From Nioella ostreopsis (GTDB lineage Bacteria; Pseudomonadota; Alphaproteobacteria; Rhodobacterales; Rhodobacteraceae), in assembly GCF_004000255.1 (NCBI RefSeq), contig NZ_RCIQ01000003.1, positions 118,389 to 182,388 on the forward strand: 64,000 bases of DNA. Direction: 5' to 3'. Position numbers and translations under genes: made by a program. The notes under the pieces were generated by a model. The model was given only the letters and a program-made list of their open reading frames with translations. It was not told the origin of the DNA and made no database searches. This document shows, one piece after another, positions 25,501 to 34,100 of the stretch (position 1 is its first letter; every line of letters starts with the position of its first letter).

Positions 25501-27105
25501 ATCGGGGGTCTTGGCCGCCTGCGCCTCGAACATCTGGTGGATGCAGCGGGCGCGGTCGTAGTCCGCGTCCGTTGCGTTCCAGTCATGGATCAGCTTCTGC
25601 CGCTCGCAGTCGGGCACGATGGACAGCTCCACCACCGGCGTGGCGGGATCGGCCTGCAACACATGCTGCAACCGCGCGGCGATGAGGTCGAGTTCTTGGG
25701 CCGTGACGCGGGCGGCATCTGCGGTGAGCGTCCGGCCATCCTCGGACAAGCAAAGCGCTGCGCCGGGCACGTCGCCGATGGCAAAATCGGGGATGGAGAG
25801 CCCGGAGAGGCCCGGGATGCGCGCGGGCAGATCAGCGGCGAAGCGTCCCTTGGCGCGGGCGGCCTCCATCCGTTCGGCAAAGCGCGCCTCGGCCTCTGCC
25901 ACCGTGCCCTCGGGGTCGATCGCAACCGGCACCCAGGGCGACAGGAAACCGGGGCATGTGACCGGCAGCCCGAGCGCGAGGTCCACGGCCCCGCCCTCGC
26001 CCTTGCGCAGGGCAAGCAGCGCGAACCGGGCCAGGGCCTGCGCAGCAGAGAGCCCGTTGGGCCGCGTGACCTCGCGAGTCGCCAGTCCCTCTCCCGCACC
26101 GGGATGGAAGGTGAAGGTCGCGGGCTGCATATTGTCGAGCCGCTTGCGCCAGAAGCCTTCCGCCGGGGCGGCGGCGGCGATGGCGGCGCTGATCGCGGCG
26201 CGGTCCTGTGTCATCGGCAAGCGGGTGCCAGCGGCAAGGTGATCGGCAAGGATCACGGGCGCCCCGTCGACGGAGCGCATCCCTCCCAGCCTCACGGCCC
26301 CGCCCGGAACGGCCACGGTCGCAGTGCCGCCGGTGACCTCCAGAACCTCGCCGGGCGCGCCCGTGCCTTCGGCAGGCTCCGCGCTGCCGACCAGCAGAAT
26401 CTCGCGGCCGGTGTCGAGCTTCGGGCAGGCCAGAGGGTTCCAGTATCCGCCATGATCGAGTGCATGAACAATGGCCGTGATCTCATTGGTTGATTTGGAA
26501 AAATCCAGAAGGGCCGCCGCCTCTGGCCGCGCATCGCGGGCAAAGTAGCTGCGGCGCGACAGGTCCTGCGGGGTGCCCTCGGCGCGCCCCTCGGCCAGCG
26601 CCGCGATCACCTCTCCGAAACTGTCCAGCGCGGCGGCATAGCACTTGGTGTTGAGCGTGAGTGCGGTTTCCCCCGGCGCGATTGCGATCTGGCGCTGCGC
26701 GAGGATATTGCCCTCGTCCACGCCGCCCGCGATCCGGTGCCAGGTGATGCCATGGGTGGTTTCCCCGTTCAGCAGCGCCCAGACCGGGGCGTTGAGCCCG
26801 GCATAGGTCGGCAGCGGCCCGTCGTGGAAGTTGACCGCGCCTTTCGTGGCCATGGAGAGCACGTCGGCTGGAATGATATCGAGGTTCGCGATGGATAAGA
26901 TCCATTCGAATTCAAACCCCTGCAGCCGGTCCTTCAACCCGCTTCCCGGTGCGATCAGCGTCACGCCCTCCGCCTCGGCCCAGGCCCGGAAGTCGGGGCA
27001 GCGCGTGACCACGGCGCGGATCGGGTGGCCTGCACCCGCCAGCATTTTCGCGCAGTTCAGTGCCAGCGTGTCATGGCCGATGACAATCGAGGAAAACAGG
27101 GACAT
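22546..27105 (-). CDS. NRPS: formyltransferase, half condensation domain, adenylation domain with embedded luciferase-like monooxygenase, carrier
   Basis: This 1,519-residue NRPS has, in order: residues 1-310, a formyltransferase-like domain (VNFHDGPLPTYAG with N92 and H94, and D130 in GGVDEGN); 311-520, only the C-terminal half of a condensation domain with no HHxxxDG; and an adenylation domain split into 521-745 and 1106-1390. Between core motifs A4 and A5 (about 753-1105) sits a MupA/Atu3671-type FMN-dependent luciferase-like monooxygenase (FSLFYWGNDD, WTPERHFHAFGG, ARIAEEWAVIDNLTNGRAAL). A T domain follows with Ser1438 in LGGHS. A-domain motifs include YTSGSTGRPKGV, FDISVLELF, MYGPTETT, YRTGDL and NKKIDRK. 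By eye, the specificity residues are D715 I716 L719 Q1136 M1162 G1164 M1187 I1195 W1196 K1380, near the glycine code. There is no thioesterase. Confidence 0.9.
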   Translation of the reverse strand: MSLFSSIVIGHDTLALNCAKMLAGAGHPIRAVVTRCPDFRAWAEAEGVTLIAPGSGLKDRLQGFEFEWILSIANLDIIPADVLSMATKGAVNFHDGPLPTYAGLNAPVWALLNGETTHGITWHRIAGGVDEGNILAQRQIAIAPGETALTLNTKCYAAALDSFGEVIAALAEGRAEGTPQDLSRRSYFARDARPEAAALLDFSKSTNEITAIVHALDHGGYWNPLACPKLDTGREILLVGSAEPAEGTGAPGEVLEVTGGTATVAVPGGAVRLGGMRSVDGAPVILADHLAAGTRLPMTQDRAAISAAIAAAAPAEGFWRKRLDNMQPATFTFHPGAGEGLATREVTRPNGLSAAQALARFALLALRKGEGGAVDLALGLPVTCPGFLSPWVPVAIDPEGTVAEAEARFAERMEAARAKGRFAADLPARIPGLSGLSIPDFAIGDVPGAALCLSEDGRTLTADAARVTAQELDLIAARLQHVLQADPATPVVELSIVPDCERQKLIHDWNATDADYDRARCIHQMFEAQAAKTPDATALIFEGARLTYAALNARANRVAHALAGMGVRRGDLVGLHVRRSADLLIGAIAIHKAGGAYVPLDPDYPADRVALYVEDSGAKVILTEAALTPHLPPHQAQVLEIDRDPRIAAAPETNPDSGVTPSDLAYLIYTSGSTGRPKGVMIEHRNVSNFFTGMDGRIDHETGGVWLVVTSLSFDISVLELFWTLARGFTVVISGDENRTLVSNGRIGQTGRGMEFSLFYWGNDDGVGRDKYTMLLEGAKFADQNGFCAVWTPERHFHAFGGPYPNPSVTGAAVAAVTKNIGVRSGSVVAPLHHPARIAEEWAVIDNLTNGRAALGIASGWQPHDFVLRPENTPPQNKPAMFEAINTLRALWRGEEVAFPMADGTEHKVLTQPRPVSKELPIWVTTAGNPDTWSEAGEIGANVLTHLLGQSIDEVGDKIKLYHQALRDAGRDPADHTVTLMLHSYLASDRDQAREVARGPMKDYLRSAAGLIKQFAWAFPAFKKPKGVSNPMQLDLGILSEEELEAILDFAFERYFNDSGLFGTVEDALDRVEQLKRIGVDEIACLIDYGIERQKVLDGLRPIAEVLKRANQGDALAADDFSIAAQIIRHGVTHLQCTPSMARMLVGNDEARMALARVKHLMVGGEALPGSLVAELQAATDAHIENMYGPTETTIWSTTQTATGGEGITGVGTPIANTQVYVLDEAMQPVPIGVPGELYIGGEGVARGYWQRSDLTAERFLDDPFKPGNRVYRTGDLVRWRADGGLDFLGRADHQIKLRGYRIEMGEIETQIDAVPGVRQSVVIPREDTPGNVQLAAYYLETAPVDPAAIRAHLAAELPAHMVPAHFVRLDAFPLTPNKKIDRKALPAPRARAAAPSNVTPITAQASTAGRIAAIWTKILGVEGIGPQDHFFDLGGHSLLAVQAHREIKAELGAERLSITDIFRFPLLSALAGEVDRLTRGDAPEPETPPTTTAPERAINRAEAMSRRRQMRAARAGRG

Positions 27106-27108
27106 GGA

Positions 27109-28107
27109 TCAACCTCCGGTCAAGCGGGCGGCGTGGTCGCCACCGCGAGTGGCCCCGGTTCGGGGCGCTGAAAACTCGTGTGAAATCAGGCTGCGCAGGA
27201 AGCGCGGCGGATCGGCGGGCTTGCGGCCCGTCAGCAGGCAGCGCAGCCGGTGCAGGACCCCGCCCGCAACATGGGCCAGCGTGGCCAGGCGCGCATAGGC
27301 GCGGCCATGGGTCTTTTCGAAATAGTGGCGGCGCGAGTCGAACCAGTAGCCCGGAACCTCCTGCCATTCCTTCATGCCGGTCGAAACCGATCCGATATGC
27401 GTGACGGAGCTTTCCCGAACAAAATCCGTTGGATACCCGGCATTCTTCGCGCGTCGGCAGAGGTCGGTTTCTTCGAAGTAAAGGAAGAAGCGCTCATCAA
27501 AGAGTCCGATCTCCTCCAGCACCTCCATCCGCATCATGAGGCTCGCGCCCGCCAGCCAGTCGACCCGTGCGGTCTGCTCCGGGATCGGCACCGGTACCGC
27601 ACGGTTGCGCAGCCAGCGGCTGACCGGGCCGAGGCGCACCGCGCCTTCGAATTCGCTCGCAATGGTGGGAAAGCGAAAGGTGGTCAGATGCGGATCACCC
27701 TCTGGACCGTGGATGTAGCTGCCAGCAAAACCCGTCGCGGGATGTGTCTGCAAATGATCCAGAAGGGCGCGGATCGCACCCGTGTCGGGGAAAGCGTCGG
27801 AGTTCAGGATATAGACGTAGTCCGGGCGGCTGCCATCCGTGAACCCTGCGCGGATGCCCACGTTGTTGCCCGCGCCGAAGCCGCCGTTGCGGCCTGCGTC
27901 GATCACGCGGGTGCGGGGCCAGGCGCGGTCTTCGACCACGCGGGTCATCGTCTCGAAGGATCCATCGCGGGAATCGTTGTCGACGATCACCAGCTCACCG
28001 CTGATGCCCTCCATCTCCCGCAGCGCGGTTTCGGCCGCGCGCAGGGTCATGTCGGCGGTGCGCCAGTTCAGCACCAAGCAAAGCAGTTTCGGGTCACTCG
28101 GCGGCAT
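27109..28107 (-). CDS. Family 2 glycosyltransferase inside the PKS/NRPS operon
   Basis: This 332-residue protein is a rhamnosyltransferase-like GT2. It has LCLVLNWRTADMTLRAAETA, then LVIVDNDSRDGSFE, a GGFGAGNNVGIRAG segment and the metal-binding region (VYILNSDAFPD). The acceptor side shows WLAGASLMMRMEVLEEIGLF and FFLYFEETDLCRRA, typical for this subfamily. It starts 14 bp inside the PKS gene's 3' end and ends 3 bp before the NRPS start, so it is translationally coupled to both. That makes it a likely tailoring enzyme of the assembly line, or a link to glycan synthesis. The donor sugar is unknown. Confidence 0.85.
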   Translation of the reverse strand: MPPSDPKLLCLVLNWRTADMTLRAAETALREMEGISGELVIVDNDSRDGSFETMTRVVEDRAWPRTRVIDAGRNGGFGAGNNVGIRAGFTDGSRPDYVYILNSDAFPDTGAIRALLDHLQTHPATGFAGSYIHGPEGDPHLTTFRFPTIASEFEGAVRLGPVSRWLRNRAVPVPIPEQTARVDWLAGASLMMRMEVLEEIGLFDERFFLYFEETDLCRRAKNAGYPTDFVRESSVTHIGSVSTGMKEWQEVPGYWFDSRRHYFEKTHGRAYARLATLAHVAGGVLHRLRCLLTGRKPADPPRFLRSLISHEFSAPRTGATRGGDHAARLTGG

Positions 28108-31100
28108 GGCTGCCCTCCCAGGCCTGAGCCACCAGCCGCGCACGGTCGGCGGACTCGATCACCTTGCCCATCCGCGCGGCCAGCACCCGCACATTGGGCT
28201 CCAGCACCATGGAATCGTGGTCGCCCGGAACCTCGAACACCTGCAACTGCGGCGCCCATTCGGTCCAGTCGTTGTCGTGGGTCACATAGGCGCGTTCGGA
28301 ATTGACCAACCTCCCGTCGCCCACCTGCCATTTACCCACCAGCGGCGGACGGAACAGCGTCAGCGGCCCGTGCCATGGTTGCAGATGATAACCTGCAACC
28401 GAGTCGAGGAAGGCTGCCTCGATCGCGGCATTGTGGAAAACGGGGCTCTCGCCCGCATCGTCCTGCTTCTGACGGCGCTTTGCGAATTCCCACCGGATGC
28501 GACGGGCGAGCCATGTGAACGGATAGGCAAAACCGCCCGCTTTCAGCTCCTGCAGTTGGATGGCAATCCGGTCGGCGCGCGTCAGTTCCCGGCGTTGCGG
28601 CAAGGGCGTGTCGAGCATGATGAGCGCGGCCACCTCCTCGCCCGCTTCTGTCAACTGCTGCGCGATTTCATAGGCGGTGATGCCGCCGCCCGAGAACCCG
28701 CCGAGCATGTAGGGCCCCTGCGGCTGTACCTGCCGGATCTCGGCGATGTAGTCGCGCGCGGCTTCCTTGACGGAGCGGTGCGGCTCATCCTCTCCGAACA
28801 GTCCCTTGGCCTGCATCCCATAGAAAGGCCGGTCGTGGCCCAGAAGATGCGCGAGATGGCGCAGGTTCAGCACGTTGCCGAACATGCCCGCGACGAGGAA
28901 GAAGGGCGTTTTCGGCCCGCCCTCGCCTTGATGCATCGGCACGAGATGCGTGAAGCGGCGCGTCGGTTCCTCGCGTTTCGGGGCGTCCTCGCCCGCCTCC
29001 GTGCTGATCCCCTGCGCGGCGACCAGCCCGGCGATCTTGCGGATCGTCGGCGCCTCGAAGAGCACGGAAATGGGGAAGTCCACGGCCCAGGTCTTCCTGA
29101 CCATGGCGAAGAGCCGCACGGCGATGAGGGAATGCCCGCCGAGATCGAAGAAACTGTCCTCGGCGCCCACCTGGGCCACGCCCAGAAGGTCGCGCCAGAA
29201 TCCGGCAAGCGTTTCCTCGATGGGGCCCTCGGGCTCGACGAAGTCGCTATCAAGCTCGGGCCGTTCAAACCCTTGGCTCGCCTGCGCCTCCTCGGTCTCG
29301 GTTCCCGCCTGCGCGATCAGCGCGTCGAGGTCGAGCGAGGAAATCAGTACCTGCGGCAGAGGGCTCGCCAGCGCCTTCAGGAAGGCCTCTGCCCCCTCTT
29401 CGGGGCGGATGCCCTGCGCGATGTTGTGGCGCAGCCGTTCCTCCGCGGGCGACAGCGGGCGCGGGCCCTCCGCCTCGGCCAGTTTCGCAGGCGCGGCGGC
29501 GAAGGCGATGTTGCCCACAAGGCGGCGGATGGTGAAGCCCTCGATGTCCACGCAGATTGTGCCATCGGGGGCCGCAAGCGTGATGTCGAAGCTTGCGGTC
29601 TGGTCCGAGGCGCGGTTGTCACCGGCGTTGCGGACGTAAGACACGATGTCGGACGGCAGTGCTTTGAACACCTTCACCGAGGCGTAGTTCACCGGCACCC
29701 ACAGCGCATCGGGGCGGTAGCCCTCGATCAGCTGCATCGCCCATCCGGTGGCAAGGTCCACCATCCCTGGCGGCAGGCGCCAGCGGGGATCGTGGCTGTC
29801 GAGCGCAAGACTCGCCAGCCCCTCGCCCTGCCCCAGACGGGTTTCGCGCAGCACGCGCCAGCCGGGGCCGAAGCGCAGATGCGCCTCCTGCGGGGAGGTC
29901 AGGCTCTGGCCCGGTTCAGCGCGGGTCAGCTCACCCATTCGGGCCTCCAGCGCCGGGATATCCAGCGGCACGGGCGGGTCCATCGGCAGAAGGCGGATGT
30001 CGGCCTCGGCATTCACGTCCCACCCCGCGCCCTCGGGCGCGCTTTCGACGCGCAAACCATAGCCCTGATCGCTGCGCGGCAGGGTCAGGCGGATGCGGGT
30101 GGTCTGGCCGTCTTCGGTGCGCAAGGGGCGCAGGAACCACAGGTCGCGGATCTCGAACGGCCGGTCCTCGCCCTGCCCTTCCAGCGCCTCAGCCACCAGT
30201 TCAAGATAGCCTGTGCCGGGCAGCAGAGCGTCGCCTGCTTTCGTACGGTGCTGGTCCAGCACCCACCGGCTTTCGGGGCGCCACTGGGCCTCGAACCGGC
30301 GGATTCCATCGGCATCGAACCCTGCGGTATCGAGCAGGGGCAGCGTCACGGGCACCGGCGCGGGCGGTTCCGCCTGACGGGCCTGCATCGCCTCGGCGGC
30401 CATGCCCACGCCCGACCAGATACCCCAGTCGATCGCCAGAACCCGCGTCTTGCCACCGCTGCGCGATTTGGCGACGGCGTTGAGGTAGTCGTTTGCGGCC
30501 ACGTAATCCACCTGCCCCGCAGGCGCGGTGGCGGTGGAGCTGGAGGAGAAGAGCACCATCCAGTCAAGCGTGCCATCGGGGAAGAGCGTATCGAGCACCT
30601 GCGTGCCGTGGATCTTCGGCGTAAAGACCTCCTCGATACTGGTGGGCGATTTCGCCAGAATGGGCGCATCGTCGATGACGCCCGCCGCGTGGATCACGCC
30701 ATTGATAGGGCCGAACGTCGCCTCAGCCTCTGCCACGGCGGCGCGCATGTCCTCGACATTGGAGACATCGGCAGCCAGAGGCAGAACCGCGCCCCCGGCG
30801 GCCTCCAGCCGTTCCACCGCGCGGATGCGGGCGGCGGTGCCGTCCGTGGGCGCGGCGTTTTTCAGCAGCGTCTGCCAGCGGTCGCGCGGCGGCAGGCCGG
30901 TGCGCGAGACAAGCACGATCTTCGCCTTGTGGCGGCGGATCAGCTCCTCCGCCACGCTGGTGCCGATGCCGCCATAGCCGCCGGTCAGCAGCACGGTTGC
31001 ACCTTCACGGATATCGAGCGTATCCGCCTCGGGCAGGGCCACCCGCTTCCACCCCTGTTCAAACCGCTTGCCCGCGCGGATCGCGGCGACACGGCTATCG

Positions 31101-34100
31101 GGGTCGGACAGCAGTTCCTCCAGCACCGGCGCGGCGTCGGGCCGGTCGACGTCCAGAACGGCCACCGAGACACCGGGGAACTCGCGCGGGATCACGCGTG
31201 CCGGCCCCATGATGGTGGCTTTCGACGGGTAGGGCAGCGGTTCGCTGCGGACCTGCGCGGCGCCGTTCGTGACCACGTCGATATGAAGCGGCCCCTGCCC
31301 TTCATCGGCCCAGGCCTGCGCGAGGTAGAAGAGCGACCAGAACCCCTGTTCCTGCATCCGGTGGAAGAAGCTCGACCCCGGGCGGTGCTGTTCGCCTTGG
31401 GTCAGCAGCCACAGATGCGCGATCCGGGTGGGCAAGCTGCCATCCTCAGCCAGCGCGCGCAGCAGCTGGTCATAGCCCTCGCGCCCCCGTTCCGGCGGCA
31501 GGACGAAGCCCGATTTCGTGCGCGCGAAGGCGTCGCCGGGGGTGACCAGCGTCACGGGATGGCCTGCGGCGCGCAGCCGGTCGGCCAGTGTGTCGGCAAC
31601 CCCTGTTTCATCCGCGAAGATGAGCCAGCTGTTCCGCGCGGCGTCCGACAGATCGCCCGCAAGATCCACCTCGCAGGGCGCATAGGTGGGCCGCCAGACA
31701 GGTTTCCAGCCCCACTCAGCGGGATCATCCTCGCGCATCAGCCAGTCGGTCGCTTGTTCCGCCTGCGGTTCGGCGCGCTCGATGAAATAAGGGCTCTTCT
31801 GGAAGGCATAGGTCGGCAGAACCACGCGGTTCCGGCGCGCCTCACCCCAATACTGGCCCCAGTCGAAGCTGCCGCCCACGGCCCAGATACGGCCAAGCGT
31901 GGCGAGGAAATAGGCGTCATCGGCCGTGGCGACGTCGGGGTGACGCAAGCTGTTGATCACCTGGTTGGCGTCGATCTTCGGATGCTGACCGGCGAGCGAG
32001 GTCAGCGCCTTGCCGGGGCCGACTTCGAGGTAGACGCGCGACGGAGTCTCCGCGAGGGTCGAGAGGCCATCGGCAAAGCGCACCGCGCCGCGCAGGTGGC
32101 TGACCCAGTAGTCGGGGCTTTGCGCCTCGGCATCGGTCAGGATCTGGCCGGTGCGGTTGGAAATCACCGGGATCTGCGGGGTGTGCAACTCGATCGACCG
32201 CAGGTAGTCCCCGAAACGGTCCAGAACCGGGTCGAGCAGCCGTGAATGCGCCGCAATGTTGATCGCGATGCGCTGGCAATGGATGTCCTCGGCCTCTAGC
32301 CGCTCCGCCAGCCGGTCAAGCGCCGCGTCAGCGCCGGAGGCGACGGTCAGCTCGGGACCGTTTACCACGGCAAGATCGAGATCGTCCCCCAGATAGGGGG
32401 CCAGTGCCTCAGGCGACAGAGCCACCGACAGCATCCCGCCGGGTTCAACCGAATCCATCAACTGCCCGCGCAGGTGAACAAGGCCGATGCAATCCTCGAA
32501 CGACATCACCCCCGCCAGACAAGCGGCGGTGTTTTCGCCCATGGAATGGCCGATCAGCGCCTTGGGCTCTACCCCCCAGCTCATCCACAGCTGCGCCAGC
32601 GCATATTCCACGATCATGATCAGCGGCAGTTGAACGGAGGGTGTTTTCAGCCGCTCATTCGCGGCGTCCTCGTTGCCCGGTTCCGGCAGCCACAGCGCGC
32701 GGATGTCGAAATCGAGCTTGGGTTCCAGCACCGACAGCCCGCGATCCATCCAGTCAGCAAAGACCGGCTCGGTCTCATAAAGGTCGCGCGCCATGCCCGC
32801 ATATTGCGCACCCCCGCCGGGGAACATGAAGGTGATCTCGGGGGTGTCGCTGACGACCGTATGCGTGAACACCCGGCGCGGATCGTTTTCGAGCAAGGCC
32901 TCGGCGGCCTCCTCGGGCGTTTCGGCCACGACGACACGGCGCCGTTCGAAGGCTTTGCGGCCCTCCTTCAGCGTCCAGGCCACGTCGGCAAGGTCCTCTT
33001 CCGGGTTGGCCTCCAGATGCGCGGCCAGACGTTCCGCATTGCCCTCCAGCGCGGATTTCCCGCGCGCCGAGAGGCACAGCAGCTGGAAGGGGAAATCGGA
33101 CTGGTCCGAGGCCGCGCGCTTGGGCGCTTCCTCCAGAACCACATGGGCGTTGGTACCGCCCACCCCGAGCGAATTGACCCCCGCCCGCGCCGGGTGGTCG
33201 GTTCGGGGCCAGTCGGTCAAACGGTCGTTCACCAGAAACGGCGAGCCCTCGAAGCCAATCGCCGGATTGGGCTGCTCATAGCCCAGAGAGGGCGGGATCT
33301 GCTTGTGATGCAGCGCGAGCGAGGCCTTGATCAGGCTCGCCACCCCCGCCGCCGTATCCAGATGCCCGATGTTGGTCTTGACGGACCCAATCCGGCAGGT
33401 GCCGACGGCGTTTGTGGTCCGTCGGAAGGCGTCGGTCAGCGCCGCCACCTCAATGGGATCGCCAAGATAGGTGCCGGTGCCGTGGCATTCGACATAATCG
33501 ACAGTATCGGCGCGCACGCCCGCCAGCGCCTGCGCCTCGGCAATCGCCTCGGCCTGCCCGCCGACGGAGGGCGCCAGATAGCCCGCCTTGTCGGCGCCAT
33601 CATTGTTCACCGCCGAGCCCTTGATTATGGCCCAAATGTGATCGCCATCGGCAATGGCATCGGCCGCCCGGCGCAGCACCACGCAGCCCGCACCGGAGCC
33701 GAAGACCGTTCCTTGCGCGCGATGATCGAAGGCGTGGCAATGACCGTCGGGCGACAGGATCTCGCCCTCCTTGAAGAGGTAGCCGCGCGCATGGGGCAGC
33801 TCGATCGTCACGCCCCCCGCCAGCGCCATGTCGCATTCCCCCATCAGGAGCGCCTGGCAGGCATAGTGGGTGGCGACGAGCGAGGTGGAACAGGCCGTCT
33901 GCATGTTGATCGAGGGGCCGTGCAGGTCGAAGATGTGGCTCACCCGCGTGGCCATGAAATCCTTGTCATTCCCGGTATGGCGCAGCAGGAACATGCCGGT
34001 CTGATCCACCAGATCGCGGTTGGAACAGACGTTGAAATAGAAATAGCTGCCCATGCCGCAGCCCGCGTAAACCCCTATGTTTCCATCGAAATTATCGGGG

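Noticed and set aside
27839-32245. A 1,468-codon plus-strand open frame opposite the PKS gene
   Set aside because: It is a long antisense shadow of the PKS; its translated composition is dominated by Arg, Gly, His and Gln and no domain is recognisable.
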